From Succinivibrio sp. (GTDB lineage Bacteria > Pseudomonadota > Gammaproteobacteria > Enterobacterales > Succinivibrionaceae), in assembly GCA_024693025.1 (NCBI GenBank), contig JAILLS010000053.1, positions 1 through 63,951 on the forward strand: 63,951 nucleotides of DNA, written 5' to 3'. The notes under the pieces are model-generated. The model ran no database searches, had not been told where the DNA came from, and saw nothing but the letters and a program-made list of their open reading frames with translations. Position 1 is the stretch's first letter. Each line of letters begins with the position of its first letter. This document shows, piece after piece, positions 8,445 to 17,594 of the stretch. The translations under genes and the position numbers were made by a program.

Positions 8445-9821
8445 TCAGGCCGCGCCCGGACCTTTCTGCTGCAGGGCATCCACCTTCTGCTGCGCATCCT
8501 TCACGAGAATCATCGAGAGCTTCTTTAAATCCTCAAGGCTCTGTGCGTAAGGAATGACCGCCCGGAAGTCCTGCTGTGAGAACTCATCTATATAAGGTTT
8601 AATCATGATGGCCTGATCGATGCGCGGATCGGAGCCGCGCTGATAGGCACCGATCTGAATGAGCTCGGAGGCCTGATTATACTGAGCCAGACACTGACGC
8701 ATGGTTCTGGCCATGATCAGATGCTCCTGCGTCACTACCGCCGGCATTACACGGCTGATGGATTTCTCAAGGTCAATGGCAGGATAGTGGCCGGCATCGG
8801 CAAGTTTGCGCGAGAGCACCACATGTCCATCCAGAATGGCGCGGGCAGAGTCGGCAATAGGATCCTGCAGATCGTCACCCTCTACCAGCACGGTAAAGAA
8901 CGCCGTGATGGAACCCTGACCTTCAGCACCGTTACCAGCCCGCTCCACAAGGGCCGGCAGTCTGGCAAATACCGAAGGAGGATAGCCTTTGGTGGCAGGA
9001 GGCTCGCCGATGGCCAGGGCAATCTCACGCTGTGCCATGGCATAACGGGTCAGAGAGTCGATCAGAAGCAGGACATTGCGGCCCTGATCGCGGAAATATT
9101 CTGCAATGGCCAGGGTCGTCTCACAGCCTTTCAGACGCATTAAAGGAGAGGCATCCGCTGGTGCGGCAATCACCACACTGCGCGCCCGACCCTCAGGGCC
9201 TAAAATATCATCGATGAACTCTTTAACCTCACGGCCACGCTCGCCAATCAGCCCCACGACCACCACATCCGCCGAGGAGCCGCGGGTCATCATGCCCAGC
9301 AGCACTGACTTACCTACGCCGGAGCCCGCAAACAGACCCATACGCTGTCCCTGACCGATGGTAATAAAGGCATTAATGGCCCGCACCCCCACGTCAAGAG
9401 GCTCTTTAATCGGTTTTTTGGCCATAGGATTGACCTTGGTGGGATGCCACTTGCTCGCCGCTCCGCCGCCTAGAGGCCCAAGACCATCGATAGGATTGCC
9501 CACGCCATCCACCACCCGGCCTAAGAGATGATCACCATAAGGATAGGAGTCCATGCCTTTCACCGGCGTCACCTTGTCACCGCTCTGCACCCCTGAGATC
9601 TCAGTGGTCGGCATCAGATAGGTGGTTTTACCGGAAAATCCCACCACCTCGGCGCTCATCGGACCAATGCTGGTATCAATGCGGCAGCGCTGTCCAATCG
9701 GAACTTTAAGGCCCCGCGCTTCAAGGGTCAGACCAACCACGCGGGTCAGCTGCCCCACCAGAGTCGGCGGACTTTCATCTTCAGGCAGTGAGATAGCGCG
9801 CAGGCGCTCTAAAAGCCCCAT
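8445..9821 (-). CDS. fliI: Flagellum-specific export ATPase FliI
   Basis: The 458-residue product is an F1-beta-like ATPase with Walker A GLFAGSGVGKSVLLG, the FliI-type GLIGERGREV, Walker B LLLIDSLTRYA and PPATKGYPPSVF. It energises delivery of flagellar substrates to the export gate. The frame is open 20 codons further upstream, but the ATG at 9821 has AGGGAGG five bases before it and begins MGLLERLRAI. It starts two bases after the fliH stop, so the two are probably translationally coupled. Confidence 0.96.
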   Translation of the reverse strand: MGLLERLRAISLPEDESPPTLVGQLTRVVGLTLEARGLKVPIGQRCRIDTSIGPMSAEVVGFSGKTTYLMPTTEISGVQSGDKVTPVKGMDSYPYGDHLLGRVVDGVGNPIDGLGPLGGGAASKWHPTKVNPMAKKPIKEPLDVGVRAINAFITIGQGQRMGLFAGSGVGKSVLLGMMTRGSSADVVVVGLIGERGREVKEFIDDILGPEGRARSVVIAAPADASPLMRLKGCETTLAIAEYFRDQGRNVLLLIDSLTRYAMAQREIALAIGEPPATKGYPPSVFARLPALVERAGNGAEGQGSITAFFTVLVEGDDLQDPIADSARAILDGHVVLSRKLADAGHYPAIDLEKSISRVMPAVVTQEHLIMARTMRQCLAQYNQASELIQIGAYQRGSDPRIDQAIMIKPYIDEFSQQDFRAVIPYAQSLEDLKKLSMILVKDAQQKVDALQQKGPGAA

Positions 9822-9822
9822 G

Positions 9823-11193
9823 CTAGCCTCCCTGCGCAGCGCCCGGTGCAGCCGGTTTTGGGGCTGCTTTAGCCGGAGCACTCTGAGCGGCCTGGGCCTG
9901 AGCGGCAGGCTTTGGAGCGGCTGCCTTTGGGGTAGCAGGTTTAGGCGCAGGTGCTGCAGCAGGTTTAGGTGCTGGTGCTGCAGCTGGCTTTGGCATCGCC
10001 TTGACTGGAGCTGCCGGAGCCGCCGGGGCTGCCTGTTGCGGTGCAGCTACGGTCTCAGTCTGCTCCTGTGCCTGAGGCGCTGCGGCGCTGCTCTGCATAG
10101 CTGCCTGCAGTTTAGGTTTAGGCGAGAGCTGAGCCTTAGGTACGGCATCATGTGCAGGAGCATCAGGGATCTCCTCACGCAGTGCACTGTCCACGGCAGG
10201 AGCTGCGGCCGAGAGAAATTCATCGAGCAGCGCATCAATCCTGTCATGGAGACGCCACTCTACGGTTGAGGCTTCATTGCTGACCTTGATATCTCCAGGC
10301 TCCAGGCTTTCATCGCCTACCATCTCCCAGTGCTGCGCACTCATATATTCACGCCCGATGGTGGCCTCAAGTACCCCGAGATCATCAGGATTCAGACTTA
10401 CCACCGCGCCCTTGTCCGCATTCGGCAGGACCGTCAGGGCTTTTTGAATCGAAGCAACCAGATAATTGTGATCGGCTTTAAGCTCTCTGCCTATAATCAC
10501 CTTGCTTAAACGGGAGATGATATACACAATCTCATCGGTGACATCCCGGTCGACCTCACGCAGAGGATTAGCCAGCGCATCAGCAAGATGCCTAAAGCGC
10601 TCCACCTGTTCAAGCACAATGCTCTCACCACCCTGCAGCCCTTCGGCATGTCCCTGTTTGAATCCTTCCTCACGCCCCTGCAGAAAGCCATCATCATAGC
10701 CTTTCTTCTGCCCTTCGGCATAGCCCTGCTCCTGGCCTTCCTGAGTACCTTTTTCAAGCCCCTGGGCAAAACCTTCAGCCTGACCTTTTTCAAAGCCTTC
10801 CTGATGTCCTTCCTCATAAGCCTGAGTTTGAATCTGCTCAAGATTCTCCACGGTCAGAGCCTGCTGCTGTTCAGCCTCAGCCTGCTTTTGCGCTTCAGCC
10901 TGAGCTTGCTGCTCCTTAGCTTGCTGCTCCTGTTTCCTGCGCTCCTCTTCCTGCTTCTTTTCAAACCAGGAGCCTAAAGGATAGCCCAAGGCATTGGTGA
11001 GATCCTCATCTCCCTCGCTTAGAGTCGGCCAGCGCTTGGTTTCATAGCTGGAAATCTTTTCGGCAGGAATCACCCTGGCCATGGGTCTGTCATAGCGCCC
11101 GTCAAAACGGTCTTTCTGATTGGGGATCACATCCTCGCCATTGATGACCTGTAAACTCAGATCCCCACTTTTCATGCTGCTGTTATCTGCCAT
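9823..11193 (-). CDS. fliH: Flagellar assembly protein FliH with long Ala/Pro tail
   Basis: FliH dimerises, binds FliI and tethers it to FliN. The 456-residue product has the expected order: a Gln/Glu-rich N-terminus, a run of GxxxG-type repeats (EGFEKGQAEGFAQGLEKG and following, about residues 130-195) that form the FliH helix dimer, and a globular FliI-binding domain (DEIVYIISRLSKVIIGREL). It departs from the family (about 235-270 residues) in a C-terminal extension of about 120 residues made almost only of Ala, Pro, Lys and Gln. Gene order fliG-fliH-fliI supports the call. The role of the tail is unknown. Confidence 0.92.
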   Translation of the reverse strand: MADNSSMKSGDLSLQVINGEDVIPNQKDRFDGRYDRPMARVIPAEKISSYETKRWPTLSEGDEDLTNALGYPLGSWFEKKQEEERRKQEQQAKEQQAQAEAQKQAEAEQQQALTVENLEQIQTQAYEEGHQEGFEKGQAEGFAQGLEKGTQEGQEQGYAEGQKKGYDDGFLQGREEGFKQGHAEGLQGGESIVLEQVERFRHLADALANPLREVDRDVTDEIVYIISRLSKVIIGRELKADHNYLVASIQKALTVLPNADKGAVVSLNPDDLGVLEATIGREYMSAQHWEMVGDESLEPGDIKVSNEASTVEWRLHDRIDALLDEFLSAAAPAVDSALREEIPDAPAHDAVPKAQLSPKPKLQAAMQSSAAAPQAQEQTETVAAPQQAAPAAPAAPVKAMPKPAAAPAPKPAAAPAPKPATPKAAAPKPAAQAQAAQSAPAKAAPKPAAPGAAQGG

Positions 11194-11220
11194 GCTCCGT
11201 CATCCTGCTGTAGGTGGAAC

Positions 11221-12312
11221 TTACACGAAGTCACTCTTGCCGCCGCCGGAGGAGAGCATGATGGTACCCGCATCAGCCAGCTTGTGGGCAATGGTAAGAA
11301 TTTCTTTCTGCGCACCTTCCACATCGGAAATCTTGGTAGGTCCCATGGAGGCCAGATCTTCCTTCATGGAGGCAGCAGCACGGCTGGACATATTCTTGAA
11401 GAACTTCTCCTTGAGCGTATCATCAGCACCCTTGAGCGCTTTCTGCAGAGTATCTGACTGCACCTCACGCAGCAAGGTCTGAATGGAACGATCGTCGACC
11501 CCGGCCAGGTTCTCGAACACGAACATGAGATCCTGGATCTGATTGCCGATCTCCTTGTCCTGAGACTGAATGGCATTCATCAGCTGAGTCTCGGTCGTGG
11601 TATCGAGGAAGTTCATGATATCGGCGGCACTCTTCAGACCGCCAATCTTGGCAGTCTGTGCACCGGCAGAGCCGGCAAACTGTTTTTCCATAATTTCATT
11701 GAGTTCCTGTAAGGCAGCCGGCTGCACCTCCTCTAAGGTGGCAATACGCATGATTAAGTCAAGCCTGACCACTTCAGGGAACTGCGAGAGGATCTCCGCA
11801 CTCTGTTCAGGATCAAGATATGAGAGCACGATGGTCTGAATCTGCGGGTGTTCGTTCTGAATAATGGTGGCCACCTGTCTTGCATCCATCCACTTGAGGG
11901 AATCAAGACCACGGGAGCCGGTACCCAGGGCAATCTGTTCCACCAGATTGTTGGCCTTATCCTCACCTAAGGCTGAAACCAGGGCATGACGTACGAAATC
12001 CGAACTGCCAAGGCCCAGGTTGGAGTGCTTGGTCACATCCATCAGAAAGCTCTTATGCACGGCATTGACCTGATCCTGTGAGAAATTCATCATCTCACTC
12101 ATGCGCATACCCAGCTTCTGCACCTGCTTTGGCTGCAGATTTCTGAAGATCTGCGCGGCATCCTCTTCGGATAAAGAGAGCATCAGTAAAGCAGCCTTAT
12201 CGAGCCCGGACATATTCTGCAGAGACGATTTCTCGTCATCATTAAGTTCCATGGCTGGGTTAACCGCACCTGTCGGAGCAGGCGCCGGCAGATTTTTTTC
12301 CTCTTCAGACAT
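11221..12312 (-). CDS. fliG: Flagellar rotor switch protein FliG
   Basis: The product (363 residues) has the FliG layout: an N-terminal FliF-binding domain, a middle domain with EHPQIQTIVLSYLDPEQSAEIL (EHPQ motif), and a C-terminal torque domain with charged residues facing the stator (LMFVFENLAGVDDRSIQTLLREV). It ends GGGKSDFV. FliG transmits torque from the MotC/MotD-type stators and switches on FliM input. About 30 extra N-terminal residues precede the usual start. It lies 23 bp after fliF. Confidence 0.96.
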   Translation of the reverse strand: MSEEEKNLPAPAPTGAVNPAMELNDDEKSSLQNMSGLDKAALLMLSLSEEDAAQIFRNLQPKQVQKLGMRMSEMMNFSQDQVNAVHKSFLMDVTKHSNLGLGSSDFVRHALVSALGEDKANNLVEQIALGTGSRGLDSLKWMDARQVATIIQNEHPQIQTIVLSYLDPEQSAEILSQFPEVVRLDLIMRIATLEEVQPAALQELNEIMEKQFAGSAGAQTAKIGGLKSAADIMNFLDTTTETQLMNAIQSQDKEIGNQIQDLMFVFENLAGVDDRSIQTLLREVQSDTLQKALKGADDTLKEKFFKNMSSRAAASMKEDLASMGPTKISDVEGAQKEILTIAHKLADAGTIMLSSGGGKSDFV

Positions 12313-12335
12313 ATATGCTCCTCACTCCTCTCTCT

Positions 12336-14189
12336 TTATGCCTTTTCCTTGGCCAGATCTGCATCAATCCAGGACTTGACCACCTCAGCGGTCAGCTGAG
12401 GCTCATTGGAAGCTAAGGTTCTCACAGCCTTGAGCAGATCGGCTTCCTTATGCAGGTTAGGCAGTTCAATGCCGCCTTCCTGATTGATAGTATAGACCTG
12501 ATCAGCAAGCTCACTGTTCTCGGCAATCAGATTGAGCTCATCATTACCTTCAAGAGCTGAACTTTCATCCAGATCCTCCTGAGCCTGAGCTTCCTCGAGA
12601 TCTTCCTTATGCAGCAGCTTGTTGAGCATCGGCCGGATCACAAACAGCACCAGAATCAGGATCACCAGCACCGCACCGCCGATGCGGACTAACCTGTAGA
12701 AATACTCCTGCTGATACCATGGCAGCGGAGGCACATCATCAGCATGCGGGAAAGACACAGTCTCCACGTGCACCACATCACCGCGGCCCTCGTTCAGGCC
12801 CAGGCCTCCTCTGACCAGATCGGCGATCTTCAGAATATCCTCTTCAGTGCGCGGCGTATAGGTGACATAACCGTCTGCATCCACCTTTCTGACGTAGTCT
12901 ACCGCTACGGATACCGTCAGACGCTGCACGATATTGGTCGGACGTACCGTATGCCGTACGGTGGTATCCACCTCATAGTTGCGCACGGCCTCGCGGCTTT
13001 CCTTACGGTTGGCGTTGGCCGTGGTGCTGCCGCCTGCCGAGCCATCCTTAAGTTCCTGAGGAATTGCGGAATTGGCCGGAGGCTGATTGGACAGTGAACC
13101 TGGCACTCCATAAGGATTCCCCTTCTCGTCATTGCCGGTCTTCTCACTTAGAGTCTCGGATCTGACCGCCTGACTGTCAGGATTGTAGAGCTGTGAGGTT
13201 TCCTCCTGCACTGTGGTGTCTAAGGTGACGTCCACCTCGGCAGAATAATTGCCCAGCCCCAGCATCGGAGCTAAAATCGAATCCAGCTTGTCGCGATACT
13301 GAGCCTCGCGCATGGTGCGCATCTCAAAATCGCGCTGCAGCTTGCTCTCGGCAGAATCAACCTTAGCCTCTGCACTTAACAGACGGCCGTTCTGATCAGT
13401 GACCGTCACATCCTTGCTCATCAGATTATGCACTGAGGAAGCCACCATAAAGCGAATAGAATTGACATTCTCCGGCGAGAGATAGGCGTTCTGCTTTAAG
13501 GTTACCACTACTGCGGCACTCGGATGGCTCTGCTGTCTGGCAAACACATTCTCCCGCGGAATAGCCAAAAGCACGGTGGCATGATCGATGCCGTCAATTC
13601 TTTCAATAGCGCGTGCCAGCTGAATCTCACGGCCATGCTTTAAACGTTCACTCTCCATACGCTGAGAGACGCCAAAGCCCTGATCCTGCATGAGAATGCC
13701 GTCACCCTCATCAGCCTTATCCGGCGGCAGAGCAATGCCGTTGCGCAGCAGCTGTTCGGTAATTTCACTGTATTCACTGACCGGCACCACGATGGTGTCA
13801 TTGCCCGTCATGCGGTAGGTATACTGATGCAGATCAAGAAAATCCAGCACCTTGCCGATTTCCTGAGGCGTATAGGTTCCTAAGGTACGCTCGGTCACCG
13901 GTTTAGAAGACGTCTGAAAACTGACAATGGTAAAAATAATGGCGGCAACAAAGATCACCAGAAAACCAAGAATGATGAGACGGCGGACGGTCTCCCCGCT
14001 TTTGAAGAACTCGCGGACTGACCCAAAGGTGCCGCCGCTTTTTTCCTGTACCTCACCTGCAGACTCGGTGCTTTCCTCTACGCCATCATCCGGCACTGCA
14101 GTCAGCGCCGTAGAGCTGTCTTCGGTCGGAACAGGAGCATGTTCAAGACCTGGCTGTCCGGTTGCTACAGGTAAATTATTATCTGACAT
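12336..14189 (-). CDS. fliF: Flagellar MS-ring protein FliF
   Basis: The 617-residue product has a hydrophilic N-terminus, a first membrane helix at about residues 72-92, periplasmic ring-building motifs (PVTERTLGTYTPQEIGKVLDFL, AVVVTLKQNAYLSPENVNSIRF) and a second membrane helix near residue 495, followed by the cytoplasmic FliG-binding tail. The MS ring is the platform for rotor and export gate. It is slightly longer than the usual 550-600 residues owing to the N-terminal stretch. It follows fliE by 46 bp. Confidence 0.96.
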   Translation of the reverse strand: MSDNNLPVATGQPGLEHAPVPTEDSSTALTAVPDDGVEESTESAGEVQEKSGGTFGSVREFFKSGETVRRLIILGFLVIFVAAIIFTIVSFQTSSKPVTERTLGTYTPQEIGKVLDFLDLHQYTYRMTGNDTIVVPVSEYSEITEQLLRNGIALPPDKADEGDGILMQDQGFGVSQRMESERLKHGREIQLARAIERIDGIDHATVLLAIPRENVFARQQSHPSAAVVVTLKQNAYLSPENVNSIRFMVASSVHNLMSKDVTVTDQNGRLLSAEAKVDSAESKLQRDFEMRTMREAQYRDKLDSILAPMLGLGNYSAEVDVTLDTTVQEETSQLYNPDSQAVRSETLSEKTGNDEKGNPYGVPGSLSNQPPANSAIPQELKDGSAGGSTTANANRKESREAVRNYEVDTTVRHTVRPTNIVQRLTVSVAVDYVRKVDADGYVTYTPRTEEDILKIADLVRGGLGLNEGRGDVVHVETVSFPHADDVPPLPWYQQEYFYRLVRIGGAVLVILILVLFVIRPMLNKLLHKEDLEEAQAQEDLDESSALEGNDELNLIAENSELADQVYTINQEGGIELPNLHKEADLLKAVRTLASNEPQLTAEVVKSWIDADLAKEKA

Positions 14190-14235
14190 AATTTGAATCC
14201 TCTTCTACCGTGCGGCCATCTGCACAAGCTGCTGC

Positions 14236-14667
14236 TTAAATCTGCATCTGTGAGATTGTACGGTATGCTTCCACCATTTTATTACGAACCTGCACGGTTG
14301 TCTCAAAAGCAATACGTGATTTCTGCGAACTGATCATTACATCAGCTAAAGTTACGGAGCGATCGCCTAAATCAAAGCGGGTCTGCAGATCCGTAGCATG
14401 ATGCTGAATATTATTCACCGTCTCCATGGACTCATGCAAAAGATCGCCAAAAGTGCCCACCTCATCGGCAGCCGAAGGACCGGTTACGGTACCCAGAGGA
14501 GCCTGCTCATTGATGTTCTGTGCTCCATTGAACTGCCCGGAAGAGAAATTCGGCACCGCAGGCTTTGCCTGAGAGGCCTGCTCTAAGGTTCTCATCTGCT
14601 GCTGCATTCTCTGCATCTGCTGCAGCATACCGCCAACGCCTAAAGCAGGATCAAGAGTGAGTGACAT
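14236..14667 (-). CDS. fliE: Flagellar hook-basal body protein FliE
   Basis: A 143-residue protein whose C-terminal half is the FliE domain (TFGDLLHESMETVNNIQHHATDL, RSVTLADVMISSQKSRIAFE, VRNKMVEAYRTISQMQI). FliE joins the MS ring and export gate to the proximal rod and is an early export substrate. The N-terminal half is Gln/Met-rich and longer than in E. coli (104 residues total). It is the first gene of the fliEFGHIJ unit, preceded by a sigma-54-type site. Confidence 0.93.
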   Translation of the reverse strand: MSLTLDPALGVGGMLQQMQRMQQQMRTLEQASQAKPAVPNFSSGQFNGAQNINEQAPLGTVTGPSAADEVGTFGDLLHESMETVNNIQHHATDLQTRFDLGDRSVTLADVMISSQKSRIAFETTVQVRNKMVEAYRTISQMQI

Positions 14668-14720
14668 AAATACCTCCGCACGTCAATTTTCTGACTGATT
14701 ATTGTGTCTAAGGTATTTGT

Positions 14721-14737
14721 TTCAAGAAGCGTGCCAA
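14721..14737 (-). promoter_or_regulatory. Sigma-54-type promoter candidate for fliE operon
   Basis: The minus strand reads TTGGCACGCTTCTTGAA. The -24 half TTGGCACG is a full consensus match, spacing to the -12 half is correct, and the -12 block TTGA differs from TTGC in the last base. It lies 54-70 bp upstream of the fliE start; the fliE operon is RpoN-dependent in vibrios and pseudomonads. Confidence 0.6.
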
Positions 14738-14810
14738 GTTCTAAAAATGGCCCTGCGCCCCTTCACTCACGCGCTTTCTGCCTCTGCGCGACTTAAGTCC
14801 AAAAGTCTTT

Positions 14811-15473
14811 CTAAACGCGCTCTTTGTGCCTGACTCCTTCATCTGTGGCATACAGCACCAGATCTGCTCCCTTATGCGCAAACAGTCCCACAGTCACCAC
14901 CCCCGGGATCGCATTGATCTGCTGTTCAAGCGTAAGCGGATCCTCAATGCGCAGCCCATGGACATCTAAAATCTCACAGCCGTTATCTGTAATGCAGCCA
15001 GCTCTTAACACCGGCTCTCCGCCTAATCTGCGCAGCTGCCTTGCAACCTGCTCACGTCCCATCGGGATCACCTCTACCGGCAGCGGAAACTTGCCAAGAG
15101 TAGTCACCAGCTTGGATCTGTCCACAATACAGATAAATTTCTCTGCCATGGAGGTGAGAATCTTCTCGCGAGTCAGACAGGCTCCGCCGCCCTTGATGAG
15201 CTGCAGTCTGTCATTAACCTCGTCTGCACCATCGATATAGACTGCATAAGGTTCACAGGTATTAGGATCAAGGACCCTGATCCCCTGGGCTTTAAGCAGA
15301 GCTGTGGTACGCTCTGAGCTGCTTACAGCTGCTTCAACCCTGACGCCGTTGAGCTTAATCTGCTCAATGAATTTCTCTACCGTCGAGCCGCTGCCCACTC
15401 CTAGGATCCCCTGTCTGGGAATATACTGCAGTGCCTCTTTGGCCACCATGACCTTAAGTTCATCCTGAGTCAT
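14811..15473 (-). CDS. rpiA: Ribose-5-phosphate isomerase A
   Basis: RpiA interconverts ribose 5-phosphate and ribulose 5-phosphate in the pentose phosphate pathway. The 220-residue product matches the usual 219 and starts MTQDELK like the E. coli enzyme, which fixes the start at the ATG at 15473 rather than an in-frame TTG six codons upstream. GVGSGSTVEKFI is the phosphate-binding loop; YIDGADEV holds the catalytic aspartate and KGGGACLTREK the conserved lysine loop. It follows tyrS by 32 bp on the same strand and may be co-transcribed with it. Confidence 0.95.
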   Translation of the reverse strand: MTQDELKVMVAKEALQYIPRQGILGVGSGSTVEKFIEQIKLNGVRVEAAVSSSERTTALLKAQGIRVLDPNTCEPYAVYIDGADEVNDRLQLIKGGGACLTREKILTSMAEKFICIVDRSKLVTTLGKFPLPVEVIPMGREQVARQLRRLGGEPVLRAGCITDNGCEILDVHGLRIEDPLTLEQQINAIPGVVTVGLFAHKGADLVLYATDEGVRHKERV

Positions 15474-15505
15474 TTTTTCTGCCTTCTTCAAGCCTAAGCT
15501 TGCTC

Positions 15506-16690
15506 TTATTCTACTGTAATCCTGGCAAAGCGGCGCTTGCCGACCTGCCAGACAAACGTCCCCTTAGGCACCGGGGCATCCTTGTCTGTCATGAGTTGAC
15601 CGTCACATCTGACAGAATTTGAGCGCATCAGACGCATGGCTTCGGAGGTCGAGGCACATAAGCCCGCTTCCTTGAGCAGATTAGGAATACGCTCGGCGCT
15701 TAAGGTCAGTTCCTTGAGATCTTCAGGCAGCGCCCCCTTCTGGAACTGATTCTTGAAGTTTTCAACTGCCGTCTGCGCAGCCTCGGAGCCATGATAGCGC
15801 GTTACAATCTCCACCCCCAGTGCTATCTTCGCATCGCGCGGATTGAGCGCATTGCTGCTGCACTGAGCCTTCAGCTCATTGATCTCTGCTAAAGTCTTCT
15901 CCGAGAGCAGTTCATAATAGTTCCACATCAGCTCATCGGAAATTGACATCAGCTTGCCAAACATTTCCTGCGGACTTTCCGTAACTCCGATATAGTTATG
16001 CTTAGACTTGGACATCTTAACTACCCCGTCTAAGCCTACCAAGAGAGGCATCATCAGCACACACTGCTGAGGGAGGCCGGCATCCTTCTGCAGCTCACGT
16101 CCCATCAGGAGATTGAACTTCTGATCGGTACCGCCAAGCTCTACGTCAGCCTTGATCGCCACACTGTCGTAACCCTGAAAGAGCGGGTAGAGGAATTCAT
16201 GGATGGCAATCGGCTGCTTCTGGCTGTAACGCTTGGCAAAATCATCACGCTCAAGCATCCTGGCCACCGTCAGCTTTGAGGCCAGCCGAATCGTGCCTGC
16301 CGCTCCGAGTTTATCACTCCACTCGGAATTGAAGCGGATCTCGGTCAAGGCAGGATCCAGTATCTTAAAGGCCTGTTCCTGATAGGTCTTGGCATTCTCC
16401 AGGATCTGCTCGCGTCCAAGCTCCGGACGGGTGGCGTTCTTTCCGGAAGGATCACCTATGGCTGCGGTAAAATCACCGATAATCAGAACCACCTTATGGC
16501 CAAGCTTCTGGAAGGTTCTCAGCTTGTTGAGAATCACCGTATGCCCAAGATGGATATCCGGAGCGGTCGGATCCATACCAAGCTTCACGGTCAGCTGTCT
16601 GCCTGACTTGAGTTTCTCTTTTAAATCCTCCAGGGGAATAATTTCTGAAGCTCCCCGGCTAAGCTCCTGTAATGCCTCATCTACATTCAT
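15506..16690 (-). CDS. tyrS: Tyrosyl-tRNA synthetase
   Basis: The product is a class I aminoacyl-tRNA synthetase with HLGHT at about residues 47-51 and KMSKS at about residue 235. The sequence ([34 protein letters not shown]) is of the shorter bacterial TyrRS type seen in Haemophilus and Pseudomonas, and a C-terminal S4-like RNA-binding domain is present. The frame extends 22 codons upstream; I chose the ATG at 16690 ([10 protein letters not shown]) because it aligns with the family start. ATGs at 16711 and 16723 remain possible and none has a well-spaced ribosome-binding site. Confidence 0.94.
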   Translation of the reverse strand: MNVDEALQELSRGASEIIPLEDLKEKLKSGRQLTVKLGMDPTAPDIHLGHTVILNKLRTFQKLGHKVVLIIGDFTAAIGDPSGKNATRPELGREQILENAKTYQEQAFKILDPALTEIRFNSEWSDKLGAAGTIRLASKLTVARMLERDDFAKRYSQKQPIAIHEFLYPLFQGYDSVAIKADVELGGTDQKFNLLMGRELQKDAGLPQQCVLMMPLLVGLDGVVKMSKSKHNYIGVTESPQEMFGKLMSISDELMWNYYELLSEKTLAEINELKAQCSSNALNPRDAKIALGVEIVTRYHGSEAAQTAVENFKNQFQKGALPEDLKELTLSAERIPNLLKEAGLCASTSEAMRLMRSNSVRCDGQLMTDKDAPVPKGTFVWQVGKRRFARITVE

Positions 16691-16991
16691 ATTCGTATTC
16701 GTAAAGCCCATCCTCTCGGGCATTTGGTTAATAAGCGCTCTGCAAGAGTGCTGCAAAAATCTTAATCTGTCATAGCGAGCTCTCTTTGCTTTAGACTCTT
16801 TGAGCGCCTAAAGCACCATATCAAAAAGTTCTGACCGACCTGCTATGCTTGAGAGAGTACGCTGTCAACGCGTGGCTTTAATGTAATATATTTAAAAGGT
16901 TATGTAAACTGTAAAAACAGCTAAAACTCCTTTAACACTGAGCTTGTCAGCTTCTGGCTGCTGTCTTTTTCGCCTCCTTGGCTCCTTTACT

Positions 16992-17450
16992 CTACTCAAG
17001 TGCGGCCAGAATGCGGTAAAGCATGCTTTTAAGCTGGCTGACCTCCTGTTCACTGAAGAGCTCACCTTTACGGGTAAGTCTGCAGACCATCTGCTCCGGC
17101 ACCGCAAGAGCCTCATGACGCAGATCCTGCCCCTGCTGAGTCAGCGTGATATAGACCACCCTTTCATCCTGCTTCTGCCTCTCTCTGGTCACATAGCCTG
17201 CGCTTTCAAGCTTTTTAAGCAGCGGAGTCAGAGTCCCGGAATCCAAATACAGACGCTCGCCTAAATCATGCATGCTGATAGAGTGACACTCCCAGAGCAC
17301 CATCAGCGTGATGTACTGCGCATAGGTAAGCCCAAGCTTCTTTAAACAAGGCGTATAGGCAGCGACGATTCTGCGGGCGCTGGCATAGAGCGGAAAACAC
17401 AGCTGGTTATCAAGCCGCAGCGGATCGCACTCTTTTCCTGTACTCACCAT
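16992..17450 (-). CDS. ohrR: MarR-family organic peroxide sensor/repressor (OhrR type)
   Basis: The 152-residue product is a winged-helix MarR protein (DLGERLYLDSGTLTPLLKKLESAGYVTRER, DERVVYITLT). It has the OhrR hallmark LDNQLCFPLYA with the peroxide-reactive cysteine at Cys18, and tyrosines at 32 and 43 that correspond to the pair contacting that cysteine in OhrR. Oxidation by organic hydroperoxides releases such repressors from DNA. It is divergent from the glutathione peroxidase gene, with AT-rich inverted repeats between. Three further cysteines (8, 35, 55) leave open whether it is a one- or two-Cys sensor. The start follows AAGGAG. Confidence 0.85.
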   Translation of the reverse strand: MVSTGKECDPLRLDNQLCFPLYASARRIVAAYTPCLKKLGLTYAQYITLMVLWECHSISMHDLGERLYLDSGTLTPLLKKLESAGYVTRERQKQDERVVYITLTQQGQDLRHEALAVPEQMVCRLTRKGELFSEQEVSQLKSMLYRILAALE

Positions 17451-17505
17451 CTCTCTCCTTATATGACTGGTTTACGACCTATTCTAGCGCGCTCCACGTG
17501 ATAGT

Positions 17506-17551
17506 CAAATTTAATATTTTAAAATTTAATTTGACACAATTAAATTTTATG
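17506..17551. promoter_or_regulatory. OhrR-type operator region overlapping the gpx promoter
   Basis: The ohrR-gpx intergenic region holds an imperfect inverted repeat, CAAATTTAATATTTT then AAAATTTAATTTG (17506-17533), followed by CAATTAAATTTTATG (17537-17551), similar to OhrR operators built from TACAATT-AATTGTA. A good sigma-70 promoter for gpx overlaps it: TTGACA at 17531-17536, a 16-base spacer and TATATT at 17553-17558. Binding would occlude the promoter. Operator identity is inferred from sequence similarity and gene context. Confidence 0.55.
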
Positions 17552-17594
17552 TTATATTTAACTCATCAGTTAACCAGATTTAAGGATGCATATT

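Noticed and set aside
9622-10269. 215-codon plus-strand frame antisense to fliH/fliI
   Set aside because: It is a shadow of the GC-rich Ala/Pro tail of fliH; Arg/Cys/Ser-rich product without a family.
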